This document shows positions 34,811 to 45,060 of a stretch of 64,000 nt of DNA, piece after piece (positions within the stretch are counted from its first letter, which is position 1; the number at the start of each line of letters is the position of its first letter). Made by a program: the position numbers and the translations under genes. The notes under the pieces were generated by a model. That model ran no database searches. It was not told the origin of the DNA and saw only the letters and a list, made by a program, of their open reading frames with translations. This DNA comes from Lates calcarifer. Its lineage: Eukaryota > Chordata > Actinopteri > Centropomidae. The stretch is taken from positions 3,522,196-3,586,195 of the forward strand of contig NC_066851.1 of NCBI RefSeq assembly GCF_001640805.2, written 5' to 3'.

Positions 34811-34853
<43 letters not shown>
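34811..34853. repeat. (GT)n microsatellite
   Basis: About 21 GT units ending 30 bp before the exon-like segment at 34884. Confidence 0.97.
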
Positions 34854-34854
<1 letters not shown>

Positions 34855-34883
34855 CTTACTCGTCTGTCCCTGCAGCCGTCTGG

Positions 34884-34946
34884 CACCCCTGCCAATGACC
34901 TGACTATTGCTGTTGCCAAGATACTGGCTCTGAAGTGTGTGAGAGT
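34884..34946 (+). CDS. Candidate 63-nt coding exon, gene unknown
   Basis: The acceptor TTACTCGTCTGTCCCTGCAG precedes 21 open codons reading PSGTPANDLTIAVAKILALK then C. Twenty of the 21 third positions are C, G or T, as in vertebrate coding DNA. A GTGAGA donor follows. Length divisible by three would make it a phase-0 cassette exon. The opposite strand competes: a consensus GTAAGT donor lies at the equivalent of this acceptor, and one minus-strand frame (ILATAIVRSLAGVPDGC) is open. I do not recognise either peptide, and the nearby microsatellites may be coincidental. It may also be a chance frame. Confidence 0.27.
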
Positions 34947-34949
34947 GTA

Positions 34950-35604
34950 TGTATGGATGCATGTGTCTTTTTTATGTTATATATGGTTGAACAATGAACT
35001 TCTACACACTTGGTGTCAATCATAAATACACACCTACACAATCAAATAAAGTACATGAACATTGCTGACAGTATAAGAATCTCTGTGTATCATGGGCGGA
35101 ATAATGAGTCATGCTTTGTGTGGGTGGACCATTTACAAGGGTGGTGGTGGTGGGGGGGGTAGTCCAACAGTCCAGAAAAAAAACACACATTTCCTGCAAT
35201 TTTACACTCTTTGCAATGTACATTTTGCTGTTTAGACTGCTGAACTGGAAAATAAATAATTCACACAAGTCAAAAGATATGCAAAAGCCACCTGACCTGT
35301 GGGGGAGCAGTTCACTGTGCACAGAAACAATGATCTAAAATTCACTGCATGCATAATATCATAGGAGTATACTGGGAACATTATCAGATTTTGTCAGTTT
35401 ATATCACTGCACTTTATAATGGGGGTTTACTCAAAACAAAACTATTTAAACTGAGACTCCAAAAGTGTCAATTACTAGTGGCTGTTTATCATGCAGATAG
35501 GCATCCCACAAAATATGCCGAGCAGCATTATGGGAAGTGTAGGATTTAGTGTTCTTGAAACTTGATCCATATACACACTAAAATATCTCTATCTTGGCCT
35601 CTGC
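34950..35604. other. Mostly unassigned DNA
   Basis: GCAGCATTATGGGAAGTGTA (35522-35541) resembles part of an abundant fish repeat, and a GGTGGTGGTGGTGGGGGGGG run lies near 35142. No gene is seen. Confidence 0.45.
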
Positions 35605-35890
35605 TGCTTTAAAGGATCTGTATGGAGAAATTTAAGAACCCTTGTTATTACTGACACCGTTACGTGAGTTGCAGTCTACATTCTGTTGCTTGTACTAGCA
35701 CTCTCTAAGTAGGTGGGTGCAAACATCCACAAAGTTCTCAGCCCTCACTGTGTGCTTTGTCTGACCACAGAGATAACATTACCGAGCAAACATGTAAAGG
35801 TTAGCCAGGAAGCTGTAACTTAGCTACACAGCAGGGATCTGGCATTGGTTTGTTAGCTGATGAAGTAATTATCAAACAGTAAGCTTATCG
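35605..35890 (+). repeat. Probable dispersed repeat
   Basis: It starts GCTTTAAAGGATCTGTATGG, continues AAGAACCCTTGTTATTACTG then ACACCGTTACGTGAGTTGCA, and carries CTTGTACTAGCACTCTC. I associate this layout with a teleost repeat, but neither terminus nor family is certain. Confidence 0.4.
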
Positions 35891-36676
35891 ATTTATCAGC
35901 CAGATCAGTCCCAGGATTGGATGAATTGCAGACGTTATCCACTCAACGCTAATGACCATGTTAGCAAGAAAGCTAATGTTAATTAAATTGTTTTTTAAAA
36001 ATATAAAAGTAGCAGGGCAATGAAGACAGGATGCTGGGGATTCAGCTGGTTGATGTTAGGATGGTAGCATAAGGGGCTAACCAAGGACTGAAAACCAAGA
36101 ACTCACTTTACTTGTTGGGTCTGACAGCATCATGCATTAGGTCAATGTCAGGTCCCCACAAAGATACATACAACTGTGTGTGTGTGTGTGTGTGTGGTTT
36201 CACAGAGAAGGGAAAGGTTCCATCATGTTATAATGAGCCTTCTGTTCATCTGTTATGATGCATTCATTCTAGAACTAACTGCTTCTACACCAGAACACTT
36301 ACAAGAGCTGAGAAACACTTGTCTTCAGTGGAAATTTACATTCATCTATTGTCTATCTATGTGTTTCTCCATTCTCTACAGCATCTTTGTTCAGTTGACT
36401 TGGAGAACACAGCACAGAAAAAAGAGGCTAGTTAAGATTTTCTAATTTGACCAAAGCAAACCTTATGACAAACATCTTGTTTCATTTATTTATATTTCAT
36501 CTTCAAATCAACAAAATATTTCATTTTACTAGAAACTGTTTATTTTCAACATGATAAATTAATGTCTCCTAGTTTGAAATAATATTTCACATCCACCTGG
36601 TCAGTCTGTGTAGTACCTGTTTACAACTTAAAACAGAAGTTGTTGTTTTTTTTCTTCTTTATAATTTTTTTCTTTA
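35891..36676. other. Unassigned AT-rich DNA
   Basis: Only a short (GT)n at 36174-36196. No other feature. Confidence 0.5.
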
Positions 36677-36870
36677 TTGTTTTTGTCTCCACCTCTCCAT
36701 TTTGTTCATGCTCTGATCAACATTTACTCCTTCATCTCCCTTTCTCTCTCTCAGCTAACTAACCTTTATCCTTTATTTTCCTACCTCTCCCCTTCCATCC
36801 TCCCTCTCCTTAATCCTACTTCTTTTCTTCTCCTTTTTATTTGGCATCCTTCCATCCACCTTCCCACTCG
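36677..36870. repeat. Pyrimidine-rich tract, left half
   Basis: CT-rich sequence (CTCCCTTTCTCTCTCTC, CCTCCCTCTCC). It resumes at 38040 after the hAT element, so the two halves were one tract. Confidence 0.7.
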
Positions 36871-36878
36871 TTTATCTA

Positions 36879-38039
36879 CTAGGGCTGAAACGATTAGTCG
36901 ACGTGATCGAAAACGTTGATTATGAAAATTCATTGACGCTGAATTTTTGGGTCAATGCGATGACTTTTTAAGAGGAACCACCATGTTTACTTGTTACTGC
37001 AGTGCACTACAGGAGGTGCTGGGGGCAGTATCGCGTCCATTGAATGCAATGCAATGTTTCTTTTTCATACGTGCTATCTGCTCACAGTGGCTGTGCTGGC
37101 AGGGAGAGGCTAGCTCTAGTCCTCCCCTCCGACATCCATAAGTCAACACAGTCTCACGGCAGTTTGTGAAATAGTTGAATCTATTCTGATTTCTTTTTTT
37201 TTTTCGTGCCTCTCAGCACGACTTTCAGACTAATGTATTTCAGTTGGAAATAACTTTCCTGTCCTCGTCACATATTTTTTTGTCACTCCGTTTTGTTTTT
37301 CCTTTTATGTTTGCTGTTTTTCAAGTGTCTGTTATGTATTTTAATGTATGTTTACATTTGTAGATTCTATTGCTGTTCTCTATCTTACCTTTCTGTGATT
37401 TATATCGCTTTTGTTTTGGGCTCAACAATACCCATAATCCTCAGCTGTTTTGCTATGGAGAAGAAGCACGTCCACTTCAATTATTAAATTTCTAAATTTC
37501 CATTAGACATTTCCCATGTTACAGTCACGGGATATCAAATGCCATTTGGTAACAGAGATGGTAGTTTTTGGACTAAGGCAGACGGGGGGCAATTCAAAAT
37601 AGAATGTAGCCCATCGACGGCAGACGACCCAAAGAGATATAGAACACACCATGTCTACCCACAACACAGTGACCATCCCAAACCCTATTCCCATCACTCA
37701 TTTAATCCCTGCAGTCATCACTTTTATTTAGGTTATATCATAAAAATGAACTTTTCAATGCTACATTGCATGCGTGTGCACTAATCAATAGATTTGACCA
37801 TTTCACAAACTGCTGTGAGACCAGGTTGCATGTGTAGCAGTATAGACATCTAACACACACCTCAAGCATTCAGCCTTGAGCAGGTGAGGTCAAACATGTA
37901 CTGGAGCCCAGAGCAGGTGTTCCGCCCACAGGAAGCAGAAAAGGAGGGTGATACAGAAATAATTGTTCACTAATTGACTGATTGGAAAGATAATTGACAG
38001 ATTAGTCAACTACCAAAATAATCTTTAGTTGCACCCCTT
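36879..38039. mobile_element. hAT-type non-autonomous element, about 1.16 kb
   Basis: The left end CTAGGGCTGAAACGATTAGT then CGAC and the right end ATTAGTCAAC...AATCTTTAGTTGCACCCC are the CTAGGG.TG.AAC / GTTGCACCCC termini of a common vertebrate hAT group with TTAGTCGAC-type subterminal motifs. Flanking octamers TTTATCTA (36871-36878) and TTTTTCTT (38040-38047) match at six of eight positions, compatible with an old 8-bp hAT target duplication. The host site is a CT tract. The interior has no transposase and is largely occupied by another inverted-repeat element. Confidence 0.7.
37144..37828. mobile_element. Terminal-inverted-repeat element nested in the hAT element, 685 bp
   Basis: The left end CAACACAGTCTCACGGCAGT then TTGTGAAATAGTTGAATCTA and the right end, read in reverse, CAACCTGGTCTCACAGCAGT then TTGTGAAATGGTCAAATCTA match over about 42 bp with few mismatches. 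The interior holds no transposase. I see no clear target duplication, and although GTCTCACRGCAGTTTGTGAAA-type ends feel familiar from fish genomes I cannot assign a superfamily. Confidence 0.75.
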
Positions 38040-38350
38040 TTTTTCTTTTATTCTTTTCTTTCTTTTCCTTCCTTTGCCGCTCCACCCTTCCTGTCCTTTA
38101 TCTTCCTCCTTGTCCCTTTCTCCTTCCCTTCATTTATTTTCCCTCTTTTCCATTCAAAACAGACTCCACCTTTGCTCTCCTTTTTCCTCCTTCCTGTACC
38201 TCTCCTCCCAGTCTCCATCCTTTCTGTCTCTTTCATAGATAGGGAGTGAGGCCCTGCATCTTCCTTCTTTTAACCGTCCACCTCTCCTGTACTTCACCAT
38301 TCCTCCTCCTTCCTCCACCTCTCCTATTTTTCATACTTATTCCTTTATAT
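38040..38350. repeat. Pyrimidine-rich tract, right half
   Basis: TTTTCTTTTATTCTTTTC, CCTCCTTCCTCC and similar runs continue the tract interrupted at 36879. Confidence 0.75.
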
Positions 38351-38384
38351 CCCCTCTCTTCCTATCCTTCCTTTTCCTTGTAGC

Positions 38385-38394
38385 CACACACACA

Positions 38395-38425
<31 letters not shown>

Positions 38426-38428
38426 CAC
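38385..38428. repeat. (CA)n microsatellite
   Basis: About 21 CA units with one CACCACA interruption. Confidence 0.96.
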
Positions 38429-38435
38429 CTTTCAA

Positions 38436-38600
38436 GGGCAGCATGGTTTCTCTGTGTTTAGTACTGTGGCCCCACAGAAAGAAGATGCTGACATCTGCTC
38501 GATGTCTCGATTCTTCTCTCTGTGTGGAGTTTATACGTTCTAGTGCTTGCGTGGGTTTTCTCCGGGCACTCCGGTTTCCTCCCACACTAAAAAAACATGA
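38436..38600 (+). mobile_element. tRNA-derived SINE, copy 3 (3'-truncated)
   Basis: GGGCAGCATGGTTTCTCTGT (diverged head), TCTGTGTGGAGTTTATACGT, TTTCTCCGGGCACTCCGGTT and TCCTCCCACA match the first half of the SINE at 32961. The second half is replaced by unrelated AT-rich DNA. Confidence 0.75.
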
Positions 38601-39927
38601 AACTTAAGTGAAATGAGTTAAATAAAATTCAATTAAAAGTAAAATTAACATTTTCGTCTTTGTGTCTGAATATACACCCAGTTATACCATACTTTTGGTT
38701 TGACGGTTGCTTGGTTGGTGTAGATATTCCCTGTTTTAATCTGTGTAAAATTGCCACGTAACACTGTATCATGACTAAGAGAATTCCTTTTCAAAAACAA
38801 ATAGTGTGACACTTACAGAGACATTGGCCTATTTCTGAACGGAAAGACAAGAAGTCAGCTTGTCAACAGAGGTATCATAAAGTTTAACATTGAAATTCAA
38901 ATGGAAACAAACTATTGTATGTGTTAAAATATGTATTAAATGTATGACAAAAGGACCATGCATGGCAGCAAACAAGGCAGGGATATAACCTGTGAAACAG
39001 ATACAATGAAGACATGTACATAAATACATGTTCTGAGTGTTTTAAACTTAGATCATAGACATTTGGAAAATGGCTTCATACTGTAAGGTAGGGTGATGTG
39101 AAGTGATGTGAAAAGTGTTTAATTTTGTTTGCCAAGGACATAGTTAGCATTTTAAATCAGTACTGGCAAAAAGCTAACACAACACATTTTAATGTATGGG
39201 AGTTATTACCAGTGCCTTGCCTTACTCACTGAGAGAGAATCCTCTCCTCTGGAGCTTTTCATGGTGCCAGCTTGTGTTTGATGCCATCTAGATCACAAAA
39301 GCATCGTATGCTAAACATCTGTACGTTCTAAAATTGATCAACAGCTAGTTTTACTCTGTTGTAACAATCCAATATGATTGTCAGCTTTTCTTTGAAGTAT
39401 ACATAGATAAAGTCAGCTCCACCTCAACCAGATCACCATCTGACAATCTAGTAATGTGACATAATGTGTAATAATATATCAGTCACAGGGGCATTTGTCA
39501 TGATTATGACTCATGTCCTGGCAGTTTCAAACTTCCTGATGGTGTGCAGCAGATTTGTGTATGCTGTGTTTTCACTAAGCAAGAAAATACACACACACAA
39601 TCACTTTCAGTGTCTTTGAATTTGTTCTTGGTTCAGTTTGGTGGCAAAGCATGTATGCAGACAAAAACCAACACGGGCTGAGTGAGTGCACAGTGATGAA
39701 CTGCAGAAAAAACAGCTGAAATATTTAATTCAGGATATTTGATATCCTTATAACCTGCATAAGCAGTATTTTTGTATTCTCAAATGACAAGATTGTTATG
39801 TTCACTATGGAGACTTTAAAAAATCCAACAAAACTACAAATACTGGACCTTTGCCAGTTTTGTGAGGGTGACACATAGTAGCTTAGAGTTTTGACAGTGC
39901 TGGGCTGTCTCTCAAAAAACATTGCTG
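38601..39927. other. Unassigned AT-rich DNA
   Basis: No repeat or exon recognised over about 1.3 kb. Confidence 0.5.
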
Positions 39928-39985
39928 AATATGATCATGCAGAATAAGGGATTAATAAGTGCTTAACAATGACTATTAAAGAGCC
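39928..39985 (-). repeat. Dispersed repeat, copy B
   Basis: Inverse copy of 5381-5436: ATGATCATGCAGAATAAGGG then ATTAATAAGTGCTTAA. About 52 of 56 positions agree with copy A by eye. Only this end of the element is present. Confidence 0.75.
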
Positions 39986-39989
39986 AATA

Positions 39990-40638
39990 TGCGTACATGT
40001 TGTCACCACATTAGCAGTACAGTACAGAATTCCTATTTTATTTGGATTGTAGTGGGCAACAGGTGTCGACATGGCCAGTGGACAGCTTGTGAGAAGTGTT
40101 ACTGTAACAGGAAATATTCACTAGTGATTTCCGAAATAGGATTTTGAGTCCTCCTTGTTAACATCAGGTCATTGTATTTTAACAGCTGAATCGTGATGCT
40201 GTAGATGGCAACAGATACTGCCCGTCTTAGGGAAGAAAAATAGATTATGACAGGCAGTTGATGTTACCTTATAATTGATGTTGCCTTACAATGTTCAATT
40301 TAATTGCTATCAGTGAAAACTATAATATTAATGTGGACAAATTACAGTAGCTTGTTGAGCACTAAAACTGGCCGTCCCCCCTTTCTTTCTCTGGAAGTCA
40401 CTGTTACGCAATGCATGGTCTGTGTTCAGCCCATTTCAATCTGGATTCCACTAAATTAAAGAAAATAATGAGGATTTTATCATATATTATCAGCCGACTT
40501 CATGGTAGACATTAGTGCAGAGGCATACAGATATCCTTTGGCAATGAGATCCTACTGAGAATGTCTGTCTTTCTTGGGTGGTACCCTCATATGACCTTCT
40601 GCTTGTGCTATAAAAAAAAAAAAACGCAGGAAATATGA
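39990..40638. other. Unassigned DNA
   Basis: No recognised feature. An A13 run lies just before the foldback element. Confidence 0.5.
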
Positions 40639-41124
40639 CTTTTGGTGACAAAAATAATTTCTCCCTGGAGTGGATCCTCATGTGGGGCTGGATGGATTTG
40701 ACCTGAGGATTTGACCTAAGGATGGATGACCTGGATTAGAACAGGACCTGGAGCTGTATGCCACTGTCAGGGCTCAACAGAGGAGGTGAGAGGTGACATG
40801 GGGCCAGACCTACAGCAAAAAAAGTGACAACTAATAAAGGAAACTTTGACTATATGACAGTAGCATGATGATTAGTTGACACAAAGTTTGGTGCGATCTG
40901 ATTGGTTGAGGGTCAGTTTTGTCAGCTGTCTCTTAACGCTCCTTATTTTCACCGTCTATACTTTGCACTGCATGCGTATGCAAGACAACAAGTCTTCACA
41001 ACTTAACTTTTGCAGAGTTTCTCTATCTCCAGGTCATCCATCCTGAGGTCGAATCCTCAGGTCAAACCCATCCAGTCCCACATGAGGATCAACTCCAGGG
41101 AGAAATCATTTTAGTCACCAAAGG
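40639..41124. mobile_element. Foldback element with about 93-bp inverted arms
   Basis: The left arm CTTTTGGTGACAAAAATAAT, TTCTCCCTGGAGTGGATCCT, CATGTGGGGCTGGATGGATT, ... GATGGATGACCTGG (to 40731) is mirrored by 41031-41124 with roughly 90 percent identity. The loop is about 300 bp with no recognisable protein. The size suits a MITE/foldback transposon or an inverted duplication. The DNA can form a long hairpin. Confidence 0.85.
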
Positions 41125-41454
41125 ACACACGCACACAAACACACACATGCATTGGTCTTTTAATAGTTGTGAGGACACTCATTGACATACAAATTCTCTT
41201 ACATAGGTATGTGCCTCTAACCTGCAATGATCAATCAATAATTTTTTAAAATGTTCATGTCATGTCGTATCACATATCATATACCATAGTATATTTAATT
41301 TATAAATATTACATCTTAAAAATGTCTTTCAATTCATCACATCTAAAACCAGATGAACTGAATGAGGTAGATAGTGTTCCTAAATTAGTGTGAGAAAAGC
41401 ATTTCAGCACTATGACTTAGTATGCATTCAAACATAGGGACAAAAAGTAGCATA
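41125..41454. other. Unassigned AT-rich DNA
   Basis: Possibly the 3' end of the piggyBac-like remnant. No clear signal. Confidence 0.45.
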
Positions 41455-42180
41455 GTCTAAGACAGAGTTGGGGTTCTGTCCTCCTTGGTGCTCATAGTGT
41501 CATCTCTGTTTCTCTGAGGACAGTACAACATGTGTGTGTGTGTCTCTGTAAGGGCAAACTTAGGTGAAAATCAAGCCCTGTCCTTTGTGGTCAGTTGCAC
41601 AGGAGGAAGGTCAGGTCTGTTCTGTCTAACTGTCCCCACCATGGTCAGTTTTTTTCTGTAACAGCTCCTGGCCAAAGTAAAGAAATTATCACAAATGATG
41701 TTGTGCCCCTGGAGACCTGCTCTCATGTCCAGGACCTCATGCTTGACCTGTTTCTTCTGTGGATCTCCACCAGCAGGGATCTGGATTTTGATCCCATATT
41801 TGCCAGGTTTTTGGCATATACTGCTTGAATGGCATTGGAATGAAATTCAAGTGCTCCAACCTCTTGTCCCAAATATCTCTGATTGCAGCTACCCAACTCG
41901 GTTGGGTCGAGTTGGGTATCTCTGTTATCAAAATGGATCACCTGTAATGGCATATAATGTCTGAGCAGATTCCCTATGCCATAAACAACAGGCAGATTCA
42001 TTTCCTGGACCTGTATACACCAGACAAAATCAACAGACCTATGTATGCTTGGATGTCTGTCCAGTCAATCTCCTCCCAATTCTCTATGAACAGCTGTCTC
42101 GCCACCAAGTTTTCATATTTAAGACAATGGTTTTGATTGGCTTCATCAGGGAAAGTGCAAATCAGGGTTTAATGTCACTA
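41455..42180 (-). mobile_element. piggyBac-like (PGBD) transposase pseudogene
   Basis: Minus-strand segments in order: ENWEEIDWTDIQAYIGLLIL then SGVYRSR (about 42080-42005), VIHFDNRDT, AIRDIWDKRLEHLNF (about 41870), QYMPK (about 41820), GLQGHNIICDNFFT (about 41690), YRKKLTMVGTVRQNRPDLPP (about 41640) and FALTE (about 41555). They match the DDE domain of piggyBac transposases: W..ID..D..AYIGLLIL.GV, RFD...TR, RDIWDKW, FRQYMP, GHN..CDNFFTS, K.T.VGTVR.N. The catalytic Asp in CDNFFT survives. The earlier DEQ-type Asp segment between DKW and FRQYMP is deleted, and stops and frameshifts occur throughout. No TTAA-flanked terminal repeats were found. Confidence 0.8.
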
Positions 42181-43195
42181 ATACAGTATATTGTACATTT
42201 TAATGTTTGTGTGTTCTCAGATTCAATATCATTTAATTACTGAGGTGACTACAATGTAATCACAAAATAGTAACAATAAGAAAAAAAAAGTTTACAAAAA
42301 TAATAATACCCAAGTTGTTGTAAACTTTAATTATACTTTTAAACATGACGTGGCATGAGGAGGAGAGTTATTTTCCATGCAGCTTAAGCTGGAGCTGAAG
42401 TATTCTTCCTGGGAGAAAAGTAGTACTGTTTTACTTTGTTGAAGAGTGATTTGCCTTGGAGAAGTATGGTGTTTTGGTGCATGAAATCAACTGTGCTTTG
42501 TGTTGATGTGGAGAGTTTTGTAAAGGGGGCATACTTGTTAGCAGTTGTATAACTAACAGCTGTCTTCCCTTTTTTTTCTCTTGTTTCCTAAATGTTTGTT
42601 TGCTTTATATGCTTTAGAAAACAGGAAAACAGATGTACTCATGTTATTCTACTGGTCAGATTGAACTGAAGTGATTTGCAGAGAGGGATAGTTTTTCCTT
42701 GTGGGTATCAAACTGTAAAAAATCTGCCATAAGTTCTGAGCTTTTTAGTCTTTTTGGGAATCAATAATAAAGGTAAACAAGCAGTGAAATGTAAATAACA
42801 ACAAGCTTTTGTTTGCTGTGCCATTCAGTAAGAAGCGACCAGCTGCTGAATAATGCTAACTCTGACAATGATTTATGTTTTCACTGTGTGTGTGCACGCG
42901 TGTGTGTATTTGATGTTTGCCCATGTGTGTTGGCATCTTCTTGTTTTTGTGTGTGTTTTGTGAGTGTGTATGCGTGCCTCAGTGTGTCGGAGGAAATGAG
43001 GTGACCTGCCGGGTTTGAACGCACTCTGACAGAGTGCCTCGTCAGATTTCTGGGGAGAGTCAGCCAATCAGCTCTCCTGTCTGTCTGCTAGCACTGTTAT
43101 GGCCCAGACACACACGGATGAAACACACACGAAGACACACACATTAGAGATTAAACATAAACAAGGAATGACACACATACATGTTCACACATGCG
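42181..43195. other. Unassigned DNA
   Basis: No recognised feature apart from GT-rich sequence at 42880-42980. Confidence 0.5.
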
Positions 43196-43203
43196 TGCAC
43201 ACA

Positions 43204-43234
<31 letters not shown>
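43196..43234. repeat. (CA)n microsatellite
   Basis: CA tract with one CATA interruption. A second CA tract is at 43371-43388. Confidence 0.95.
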
Positions 43235-43235
<1 letters not shown>

Positions 43236-43431
43236 GTGACATAATGTATTCCCTTGCCCCTAACTGTAACCATAATCTACCCACTCTGATTCTAACCATG
43301 ACCCCAAAAATGTCCTCACTGCCAGGGTCTAAAACTCAAACTGGTCCTCACAAACAATATCCATACAAGTACACACACACACACACACCCAGAGCAGTGA
43401 CTCAGACACTCTTCTCAGCAGAAATCTACGC

Positions 43432-43459
43432 TCTCTCTCTCTGTGTGTGTGTGTGTGTG
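43432..43459. repeat. (CT)n(GT)n compound repeat
   Basis: CTCTCTCTCTCTGTGTGTGTGTG. Confidence 0.93.
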
Positions 43460-43539
43460 AACATCATATGGCTTCCACTGACAGGGACGGATGGCTGTGG
43501 TGGTGTCATTAACTGTTCTCCTATGTGTGTTTGCGTGTA

Positions 43540-43541
<2 letters not shown>

Positions 43542-43575
<34 letters not shown>
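43542..43575. repeat. (GT)n microsatellite
   Basis: About 17 GT units. Confidence 0.96.
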
Positions 43576-43576
<1 letters not shown>

Positions 43577-44074
43577 ATACCGTCTGCAGCTATACTGAAA
43601 TCAAGCCAAAACAGGAACTGTGGGAATCAGCTTTAAAGCTGCTACACCCACATGTCCCAGCTTCTGTGTTTATGTAAGATGTGAAGACAGGAAAAAGAGA
43701 CTGGATTTTAATAAGCACCTAGCGTACGGTTTGAAAGGTATTTATTGACTATCAACAGCTAGTTTAGCTACAGCGAATGGCATGCTCTTAAGAAATCCTG
43801 TCCTCATTGTGAAACACATTTCAAAGTTAGCCTAGGTTAGTTAGTCTGATGGTCAGTGGCCACATTTGTAAGATATTAACTGTTTACATGATTTTTTTAC
43901 TAAGTTTACTGCATACAAATTTGAAGCTCATTTACTGTAAGATTCGTCTGGTTACAAGTGCTTTGTGATTTCAAGGGCCATCTTCAAGCTGCTGCTTCTA
44001 AGATTTTAGAAAAAAATCTACTAACTCATTTTTGAAAAATTACAATAAAATCTTTGATTTTCAGCTGACACGAC
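43576..44074. other. Unassigned DNA
   Basis: No recognised feature. Confidence 0.5.
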
Positions 44075-44535
44075 ATCTTAATTATTTTTGACCTCAGCTC
44101 AGCATTTGATACAGTAGACCATAAATTCCTATTAAGCCATCTGAAAATCTTTGTTGGCTTCAGTGATGTGCCTTTGGGTTGGTTTATCCCCTGATCTGTA
44201 GGTCCATCTCTCTAACACTGATTTCTCCTCCACTTGTGCTCCTTTATTTTGTGGGGGGTCCCTTCTTCTTTATTACATGTTACCGCCAGGAGAAAATCTT
44301 GCATAGCCATGATATTGCTTCGCATTGCTATGCAGATGACACCCAATTGTATGTCCCAGTATAGCTTGGTACAACGGATGCATCCTGTATTGTGTCCTTC
44401 TTTGCCAAAATGACGAATGTCCAAAAACTTCCTGCTGCTGAATTGCACCAAATGTGGAATGATATGTATTGAAACATCAACAGTAATGTGAATTATACAT
44501 GTGTGTTGTTTTATATGAATTATGTAAATAAAGTG
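44075..44535 (+). mobile_element. L2/Rex1-type LINE fragment, RT to 3' end
   Basis: Forward reading frames give SAFDTVDHKFLLSHLKIFVG then FSDVPLGWF (RT palm), a short GGPF remnant of the GVPQGS block, and HSHDIASHCYADDTQLYVPV, which keeps the catalytic YADD. After a frameshift MSKNFLLLNCTK matches the WM..NFLLLN..KTE motif. An AATAAAGTGCTATT end at about 44527 may be the element's 3' tail. Internal deletions removed the PQGS loop. Confidence 0.82.
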
Positions 44536-44689
44536 CTATTCTGATTTAACAAGCAACAACAGAAAATAATCTTCAGTTTCAAACTTTCCAAAGAGAATCC
44601 CAACCAACGCAAGTTGACACACATGGTTACGTTTAATAGACTCAGTAAGTAATAGTTTGTTATGAGAGCTCTGTGAAGGGTGCTGCACT

Positions 44690-45060
44690 GTAAATCCCCT
44701 GATCCGTCCTCTAAGAAATTACTGCCTGCTGATTCTGGGAGACACCACACAGAGACCTGATGTTTCTAACCTCCACTGCAGCGGCAGAGAGGAAAACTTG
44801 CCCTTCACTTTTTCCAAACTCTGCAGTAGAAAACACAGCAGCGTCCCACCCTCCTCCTGCCAGCCTTCTGTCTCTGCTCACACTCTCAGTAAGGGGGGAA
44901 CAGGAGGCTCCTCCACTCATGAATAGTTGAATACCTCCAGTATAAGGCCCAGCAGCGGGTCCAGGATCTACCCTCACCTCAGGAGAGTCCATCCTGCTTA
45001 CCACTGCATACCTCTTGTGGCCTTGTGTTTAGCATGATGTGACGCTTTAGGGTGTCTGAG
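44690..45060 (-). other. Unexplained minus-strand open frame, 97 codons
   Basis: A frame at 44711-45004 starts MVSRMDSPEVRVDPGPAAGP, ends in SQNQQAVIS and has mixed, not low-complexity, composition. On the same strand, just upstream and in another frame, is SPIPVKSITSDTLKRHIMLN, whose TLKRH resembles a C2H2 zinc-finger helix. It may be a retroelement or retrocopy fragment. I do not recognise it. No splice sites stand out. Confidence 0.25.

Noticed and set aside
34440..34919. 159-codon minus-strand frame with His-Thr and Cys-Val repeats
   Set aside because: The core is translated (CA)n/(GT)n microsatellite. Only the last bases overlap the exon candidate.
43181..43636. 151-codon forward frame rich in His-Thr and Cys-Val
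   Set aside because: Runs through several CA/GT microsatellites.
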